DNA from: Commensalibacter melissae | GTDB taxonomy: Bacteria; Pseudomonadota; Alphaproteobacteria; Acetobacterales; Acetobacteraceae | Direction: 5' to 3' | DNA: 64,000 nucleotides | NCBI RefSeq assembly: GCF_003691365.1 | Contig: NZ_CP033087.1 | Span: forward strand, 1,502,501 to 1,566,500 | Part shown: positions 58,532 to 64,000 of the stretch, one piece after another | How positions within the stretch are numbered: position 1 is the first letter of the stretch | Layout: the number at the start of each line of letters is the position of its first letter | Made by a program: the position numbers and the translations under genes | The notes under the pieces: model-generated | Told to the model about the DNA's origin: nothing | Seen by the model: the letters and a program-made list of their open reading frames with translations, nothing else | The model's database searches: none

Positions 58532-61500
58532 CTATTCCTTTATCCGGCCATGACGGTTATAAACCAATGCAAACACACATGGAACAAACAACAAGGTTGC
58601 AAATGTAGCCAGAGTTAGCCCCCCCATAACGGCTTTACCTAAAGGGGCATTTTGTGTGTTACTGAATGACATCGGTATCATGCCAATTATCATTGCCGAA
58701 GCCGTCATTAAAACAGGCCTGATACGACCATATCCGGCCTCAACTGCGGCTTTTACCGCATCTCCATGCTCAGCAAGCCGTTCCCGAGCGAAAGAAACAA
58801 CAAGAATGGAATTAGCAGTGGCCGTTCCCATGCACATAATTGCCCCTGTCAACGCGGGAACAGACAATGCATTATGACTGATAAACAAACTCCAAGAAAT
58901 CCCTGCCAGGGCACCCGGCAATGCAGTGATGATAATAAATGGATCTAGCCAGGATTGAAAATTGACAACGATAATCAGATAGACAAACAATATAGATAAT
59001 GCCAATCCCCCCAGTAATTGCATATATGCATTATACATTGTTGTAGCCTGCCCCTGAATGGCTATTGTAGAGCCACGGGGTATTGTCGCCTTTTCCCTTT
59101 TGATAACTTTTTTGATATCCCTGCTGACAGCCCCCAGATCTCGCCCTTCATTACTGGCATAAATCTCAAATACGGGCATGATATTGTAATGGGATATTTC
59201 ACCACCTGATCCTGTATGATCAATACGGCTCAAGGATCCCAAAATCTGCGACTTGATTTTCTTTTCCCCTCTTTCGGAACCATTGACAGGAATGGTTTCC
59301 AGATCATTCATATTCTGTAAATCAGATTGTGGGGTTTGAATATTCACCAAATGAGACACCCCTGTCTTGATATCCAGCCAATAAGTGGGTGCGACCTGTC
59401 CGCTTCCCGATAAGGTTGCAAGAGCATTATTTGCAATATCCGCCTCAGTTAATCCTGTACTAAGAGCAAAATCACGACGGGTATTAATCATCAGGGTTGG
59501 TGTAGAAACCGTTTGTTGAACCCTTACATCCGCAATACCAGGAATACGCTTTAATTTTGCGGCAATATGTTTTGCATACTCATAGTTACCTGCCAAGTTT
59601 CGACCCACGATCTGCACATTGATCGGGGCAGGTAAACCAAAATTTAAAATTTTGGCGGTGATATCACCCGGCGTGAAGGCAAAGTCTGTTCCTGGAAATT
59701 TTTTTCTTAATCCATGTCTGAGAATCTGGCGATATGCTGCAACAGGAGATTCAGAATTCCTTAATGAGATTGTCATGTCACAATCCTGTGACCCTATTGT
59801 CGGAGTTGCAACATAAGCCTGGTTGATACTGCTAAAGGGCAAACCACAATTATTGACAATTTCATAAACTTGCCCAGGTAACAAATCACTGATTTCTGAA
59901 TTGACTAGATAAGAAATTTTACCTGTTTCCTCAATTCTTGAACCCAGAGGAGCACGCATGTGTAAATCTAGTTCACCAGATTTAATTTCTGGAAAGAAAT
60001 CCTGTCCGACAAAAAATAATAAACCTACAGACAAAAAAGAAAAACTTAAAAAAATTAGGATAAATTTTTTCTTAACAAAAAGAATTTTATGCAAAAAAAT
60101 CCGATAGTATCTTCTGAATTTCTCAAATCCCTGATCAAAATCATGCTGGAATCGTGCGAAAAAAGTTTCTTTTTTTTTATTGATGCCATGATTTTCCACT
60201 TGTCCACGCAACAGATAATAAGCCATGGTGGGAACAAAAGTTCTGGATAAAATAAAGGATGCTATCATTGCAAAAATGATCGCTTCAGCCATGGGCATGA
60301 ATAACCATCCTCCCACCCCGGTCAGTTGGAACAACGGAAACCAGACGACACAAATACAGAGCGTTGAAACAAAAGTTGGAATCACAATTTGATTGGCCGC
60401 ATCCACAATTGCATCATACAAGGGTTTACCCATTTCAAGATGCGTGTCAATATTCTCAATCATGACGGTGGCATCATCCACCAAAATCCCGACAGCCAAG
60501 GCCAGACCTCCCAATGTCATGACATTGATTGTCTGATGCATTGCCTCTAGACCAATCAGGGCGGATAAAATCGCCAAGGGGATGGAGGTTGCTATAATCA
60601 GGGTTGATCGCCATGAACCCAGAAATAGAATTACCACAATACTGGTCAGAAATGCAGCCGTGACCATTTCCCTTACAACATCATGAACGGAATCCTTAAC
60701 AAAAACTGAGGCATCTGATAGAATGCTAACATCTACCCCTGGTGGCAGTGTCTTTTGCACTTGTGGCAGTAACCTTTTGATACCAGCCACTACCTGAAGG
60801 GTGGAAATATCCCCTGTTTTCATAACGACCATCAAAATTGCCTTGTGCCCCTTCACCAAGACAAGATTGGTTTGCGGCGGGCCACCTCGATGTACCCAGG
60901 CAACGTCCCTTAAAAAAACCGTTGCATTGCCGACTTTTTTAATTGGAATATTGTTAAATTCGTCAACAGCTCTGGGACTGGCATTGGTTTGAACCATAAA
61001 ATCAATGGAACCGACTTTCTGGTCACCAGCTGGCAAGACAATATTTTGCTTGCCAAGGGCATTACCTACATCCGTTGCCGTTAACCCGTAAGCCAGTAAG
61101 CGAGCCTGATTCAAATCAACTTGAACATAATTGGAAACACCTCCATAAGGTGAGGGTAATGCCGCCCCCGCAACAGAAATCAAGGCCGGTCGTATTAGAT
61201 TAGATGCCATATCATAAAGCTGGGACCCGGTAATAGTTTTGGATGAGACCTTTAACATCATGACAGGGATGGATGAAGCACTGTATTTAATGACCAGGGG
61301 GGGCGTCGTACCTTTGGGCATCTGTTTTAAAACAGTTTGGGAAACCGAGGTAATTTGTGTCTGGGCCTCTGCAATATCAGTACCGGGTTGAAAAAAAATC
61401 TTCACAATTCCACGCCCATAGTAAGAATTGCTTTCAATATGCTCAATATTATCAACCGTGGATGTCAAGGCCCGTTCATAATAGTAAACAATCCGCCCCG

Positions 61501-61681
61501 ACATATCCTCTGGCATCAAACCTGTATAATTCCAGACAACAGCTACCACTGGAATTTTAATATCAGGAAATATATCCGTTGGTGTCCGGAATATAGCCAA
61601 CACCCCAAAAACAAGAATTAAAATAGCCAGAACAACAAATGTATATGGACGCTTTAATGCCGTAATTACAATTGCATTCAC
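58532..61681 (-). CDS. RND efflux permease (second system)
   Basis: This is a proton-driven inner-membrane exporter of 1049 residues, with helix 1 (RPYTFVVLAILILVFGVLAIFRTPTDIFPDIKIPVVAVVWNYTGL), a porter domain, the relay pair in GGLALAVGILVDDATVMIENIDTHLEMGK, and the second half with SILVVSFARERLAEHGDAVKAAVEAGYGRIRPVLMTASAMIIGMIPMSF. The N-terminal sequence differs from the HAE-1 pair in the first operon. The conserved lysine of helix 10 is not in the usual GIVKKN context (TATANSILVVSFARERL), placing it in a different RND subfamily. It heads the operon permease-adaptor-OMF. The substrate is unknown. Confidence 0.88.
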   Translation of the reverse strand: MNAIVITALKRPYTFVVLAILILVFGVLAIFRTPTDIFPDIKIPVVAVVWNYTGLMPEDMSGRIVYYYERALTSTVDNIEHIESNSYYGRGIVKIFFQPGTDIAEAQTQITSVSQTVLKQMPKGTTPPLVIKYSASSIPVMMLKVSSKTITGSQLYDMASNLIRPALISVAGAALPSPYGGVSNYVQVDLNQARLLAYGLTATDVGNALGKQNIVLPAGDQKVGSIDFMVQTNASPRAVDEFNNIPIKKVGNATVFLRDVAWVHRGGPPQTNLVLVKGHKAILMVVMKTGDISTLQVVAGIKRLLPQVQKTLPPGVDVSILSDASVFVKDSVHDVVREMVTAAFLTSIVVILFLGSWRSTLIIATSIPLAILSALIGLEAMHQTINVMTLGGLALAVGILVDDATVMIENIDTHLEMGKPLYDAIVDAANQIVIPTFVSTLCICVVWFPLFQLTGVGGWLFMPMAEAIIFAMIASFILSRTFVPTMAYYLLRGQVENHGINKKKETFFARFQHDFDQGFEKFRRYYRIFLHKILFVKKKFILIFLSFSFLSVGLLFFVGQDFFPEIKSGELDLHMRAPLGSRIEETGKISYLVNSEISDLLPGQVYEIVNNCGLPFSSINQAYVATPTIGSQDCDMTISLRNSESPVAAYRQILRHGLRKKFPGTDFAFTPGDITAKILNFGLPAPINVQIVGRNLAGNYEYAKHIAAKLKRIPGIADVRVQQTVSTPTLMINTRRDFALSTGLTEADIANNALATLSGSGQVAPTYWLDIKTGVSHLVNIQTPQSDLQNMNDLETIPVNGSERGEKKIKSQILGSLSRIDHTGSGGEISHYNIMPVFEIYASNEGRDLGAVSRDIKKVIKREKATIPRGSTIAIQGQATTMYNAYMQLLGGLALSILFVYLIIVVNFQSWLDPFIIITALPGALAGISWSLFISHNALSVPALTGAIMCMGTATANSILVVSFARERLAEHGDAVKAAVEAGYGRIRPVLMTASAMIIGMIPMSFSNTQNAPLGKAVMGGLTLATFATLLFVPCVFALVYNRHGRIKE

Positions 61682-61804
61682 CTTATTAAGATCCCATCCG
61701 TCTTTCTTTAATTAACCATATGATTTGCTCGTTCCTTGATAAAATGCTGTTAAACTATTTTAAAACATACCCATCTCTCGTTAAAATAATCTTATCCATT
61801 CTGG

Positions 61805-63022
61805 TTATTCAGTTTCCTTTTCCCCAATTTTTTCCAGCGATTGAATAAGTTTTTGGGTTTTACGACGGGCATCAGTGACGGAAGTGGCCGTATTTTCTAT
61901 ATAACGGGTCAATTTTTCAAAAATCATATCAATTTTTATCATTTCTTGTCTGGTCTTGCCCAATAAACTTGAAACAAATTCCGTTTTCTCACTCAATGCC
62001 AATGAAACATAACCGAGATGAATAGTCCGTAATAAAGGCGGCATTAAGGCGGGGGACATAATTAAAATATGATAAACTCTGCCGATTTCGTCGATAAGAC
62101 CGGGAATCCGAGCGATTTCCGTATAAAGTCCATCAGTTGGAACATATAAAACAGCGAATTCAACCGTTTTTGGCGGTACAATATATTTTGAAGCGATCTT
62201 TTTCGCCTCCTGCTTGACACAACTTTCCAGAGCTTTACGGGCAGCCTGTTCCGCGCCACTATTTCCTTCTTCAATAGCTTGTATTAATCGTTCATAAGCT
62301 TCCGTTGGGAATTTAGAATCAATGGCCATTAAAGGTTTATGGGAACCTTGTGCAGGCATATGAACGGCGAATTCGACAATTTCCATGCTGTTATCCTTTA
62401 AACGCACATTCCTTTCATAGGTTCCAGTTGGTAAAATATCATCTAATATTGATTGTAGCTGCGCCTCACCCCAGCCGCCACGCGTCTTAACATTTGTAAA
62501 CAATCGCTTTAAATCGCTCATCTGCGCAGTTACAGAGTTAACCTCCCCCATCAATTTTTGAATCTCGGAAAACTGTTCAACCACACGCTGAAAAGATGAC
62601 TGCATTTGAGTTTCAACAGCCTTGTTCAGTCTTTCCGTTACAGATTGGCGCAACTCTGTTAAATTCTGTGAACTTTGCTCTGTTAAAAGCTGCATCGCCC
62701 TTGCCTGATCCAACCTTAACGTGGATTGTTCCTTCATCAAACTTTCGTTCATGACATGCAATCGCTCAGCCAGTTGGTTTTGACCATTCTGTAAACGGTC
62801 GAACAATTCCTTCTCAATTTTATCAAGATGTTGCTGCTGACGGTCTTGATCCTGTATTCGTGCGGAAGATTCTTTCTCGATTAAAAATGTTATTCTTTTT
62901 AAAATATCCTCCTGCCGATCATTTTTTTTTATTGATTGTTTCAATATAAAAACAGCAGCCAAACCAAAGCCAATCAATACAATAATATAAATAAAAAAAT
63001 ATTCCGTATAATTACTTATCAT
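61805..63022 (-). CDS. rmuC: DNA recombination protein RmuC
   Basis: RmuC-family proteins are membrane-anchored, coiled-coil, nuclease-fold proteins that limit inversions at short repeats. Helix 8-29 (FFIYIIVLIGFGLAAVFIL) is the anchor. Residues 35-190 are a coiled coil. The C-terminal domain has GGWGEAQLQSILDDILPTGTYERNVRLKDNSMEIVEFAVHMPAQGSHKPLMAIDSKFPTEAYERLIQ, with the D-S-K-F-P catalytic-like block of the PD-(D/E)xK fold. At 405 residues it is somewhat shorter than E. coli RmuC (475). It lies 37 bases after the AsmA-like gene. Confidence 0.93.
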   Translation of the reverse strand: MISNYTEYFFIYIIVLIGFGLAAVFILKQSIKKNDRQEDILKRITFLIEKESSARIQDQDRQQQHLDKIEKELFDRLQNGQNQLAERLHVMNESLMKEQSTLRLDQARAMQLLTEQSSQNLTELRQSVTERLNKAVETQMQSSFQRVVEQFSEIQKLMGEVNSVTAQMSDLKRLFTNVKTRGGWGEAQLQSILDDILPTGTYERNVRLKDNSMEIVEFAVHMPAQGSHKPLMAIDSKFPTEAYERLIQAIEEGNSGAEQAARKALESCVKQEAKKIASKYIVPPKTVEFAVLYVPTDGLYTEIARIPGLIDEIGRVYHILIMSPALMPPLLRTIHLGYVSLALSEKTEFVSSLLGKTRQEMIKIDMIFEKLTRYIENTATSVTDARRKTQKLIQSLEKIGEKETE

Positions 63023-63059
63023 TGGTCTATCGTCTCAACTTCAATTGTCTATACAATTA

Positions 63060-63998
63060 TTAAAATAGATTTCGTAAAAAGCCCGGAGTTAGCAACATTG
63101 AAGGATATGCCTCCATATGAGGGTCTTTGAATTTTCCGTTAATGACAAAGGGAACGGCAATAAACCCCCCCCCTTTTTCTGGAACAAATAATTTTCCCAC
63201 CCCCGGGACATGACTGAATAGTTTATTCACCGCATAAATCGGCACTATTGTTCCCTGCAAATCCAAAACCGCTTTATCAAGATTGATATCGCCCTTCAAA
63301 GTCGCTCCAAGTTCATCATTGAAAACACGACCATTTTTTATTTTCAGAATCCCCTTATTCAAAAAGATATTTCCTTTGAGAGCATCAATATTCAACGCAT
63401 CCGCCTTTTGCCTTTTGAACCAACCATAAACAGAAAGATTACTGATCCGTTTTAAGGCGGTGGGAACATGATCAACAACAAAAGGCTCGATTTGTATCTT
63501 GCCGGTAAACGGGGCCTCAGGATCATTGTCATCAAAATTACCACTCAAAACACAATGCCCTCCTGAAATTCTATTTGATATTCCAACAATATCCAATAAA
63601 TTGCCAAGATTCTGAGCATCCAGATAAAATTGTCGATTTGAATCCTTGGGAAATAATGACGCAGTTACCAAAGTTGGTTGGCGCATTCCATAAGAAAGAC
63701 GCATCAACCGTAATCCATTATATTCAATATAGGCTGTCACTTCGCCCAGCTTCTTATTCTTATCATAAAAGATTTTCTTGGCCTGAAGGTTAAAGATCCA
63801 ACGTCTTCCCTTAAGTCCTTTGTACTTTCCTGTAGCTGCAACAGGAATATTATAATTCTGTGATTTCTTGGAAACGGCATGTTTTTTCCTGGATGATCCC
63901 AGATAATCCTGAATAAATGGGGAAAGATCCAATGTATCTGCCTTGACAGAAATACGTACATCACCTTTTAAAGGGTTATGAAACGCTTCATCCGTCAT
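63060..63998 (-). CDS. AsmA/YhdP-like envelope protein, C-terminal part (runs off window)
   Basis: The visible 312 residues begin at a Met two bases from the window edge, which is probably internal, so the gene is taken as partial at its 5' end. The sequence is beta-rich with repeated D/N-rich strands (GDVRISVKADTLDLSPFIQDYLG, GHCVLSGNFDDNDPEAPFTGKIQIEPF). It closes with GGGFIAVPFVINGKFKDPHMEAYPSMLLTPGFLRNLF, the tail of AsmA-like/DUF3971 proteins, which act in phospholipid transport to the outer membrane. The role follows from family resemblance only. Confidence 0.7.
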   Translation of the reverse strand: MTDEAFHNPLKGDVRISVKADTLDLSPFIQDYLGSSRKKHAVSKKSQNYNIPVAATGKYKGLKGRRWIFNLQAKKIFYDKNKKLGEVTAYIEYNGLRLMRLSYGMRQPTLVTASLFPKDSNRQFYLDAQNLGNLLDIVGISNRISGGHCVLSGNFDDNDPEAPFTGKIQIEPFVVDHVPTALKRISNLSVYGWFKRQKADALNIDALKGNIFLNKGILKIKNGRVFNDELGATLKGDINLDKAVLDLQGTIVPIYAVNKLFSHVPGVGKLFVPEKGGGFIAVPFVINGKFKDPHMEAYPSMLLTPGFLRNLF

Positions 63999-64000
63999 TG

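Overview
This is a chromosomal window from a low-GC alphaproteobacterium, most likely an Acetobacteraceae member of the Commensalibacter type. That placement is inferred from several features: a CcrM-type GANTC methyltransferase next to rnhB, an unbroken chain of rplK/rpoBC, str, S10, spc and alpha ribosomal operons, a zinc-LID adenylate kinase encoded after secY, and very AT-rich spacers. I cannot confirm the genus without a database search.

Layout. 1-2.5 kb: the tail of a probable MFS transporter, msrB, and gpmI with a clear terminator. 2.5-6.06 kb: a cell-wall and RNA-turnover run of envC, ctpA and rppH. 6.06-11.85 kb (minus strand): cca, an MsbA-like ABC exporter and an EmrA/EmrB drug efflux pair. 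11.85-15.4 kb: a decayed gene fragment, a secreted ankyrin-repeat protein, ccrM, rnhB and two small stress-type proteins, one of them only 53 residues. 15.6-24.8 kb (plus strand): a complete tripartite RND efflux operon with one adaptor, two RND pumps of MdtB/MdtC type and an outer-membrane factor. 25.2-53.6 kb (minus strand): a 59-residue DUF1328 membrane protein, then the ribosomal and RNA-polymerase supercluster, transcribed in the order rplK to rplQ. 53.7-55.7 kb: a very AT-rich convergent pair for glycerol-phosphate polymer chemistry (TagD-type cytidylyltransferase and CDP-glycerol glycerophosphotransferase). 55.8-61.7 kb (minus strand): a second tripartite RND operon. 61.8-64 kb: rmuC and the C-terminal part of an AsmA-like envelope protein.

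The main themes are translation/transcription machinery and the cell envelope. The ribosomal cluster is conserved in order but has two losses of linkage. fusA is missing between rpsG and tuf, and secE-nusG is missing upstream of rplK, where the glycerol-phosphate pair sits instead. Strong hairpins, several followed by T runs, lie inside the long ribosomal unit (rplO/secY, adk/rpsM, rpsK/rpoA, tuf/rpsJ, rpoC/rpsL, rplL/rpoB, rplA/rplJ). They suggest that the cluster is divided into separately tuned transcripts. Three efflux systems in 55 kb suggest an organism exposed to toxic compounds.

I found no CRISPR array, insertion sequence, prophage, rRNA or tRNA, and no clear previously undescribed multi-gene system. 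The most unusual items are the glycerol-phosphate pair with its unrecognised N-terminal domain, the envC gene without a standard start codon, the internal ribosomal terminators, and the two breaks in operon linkage.
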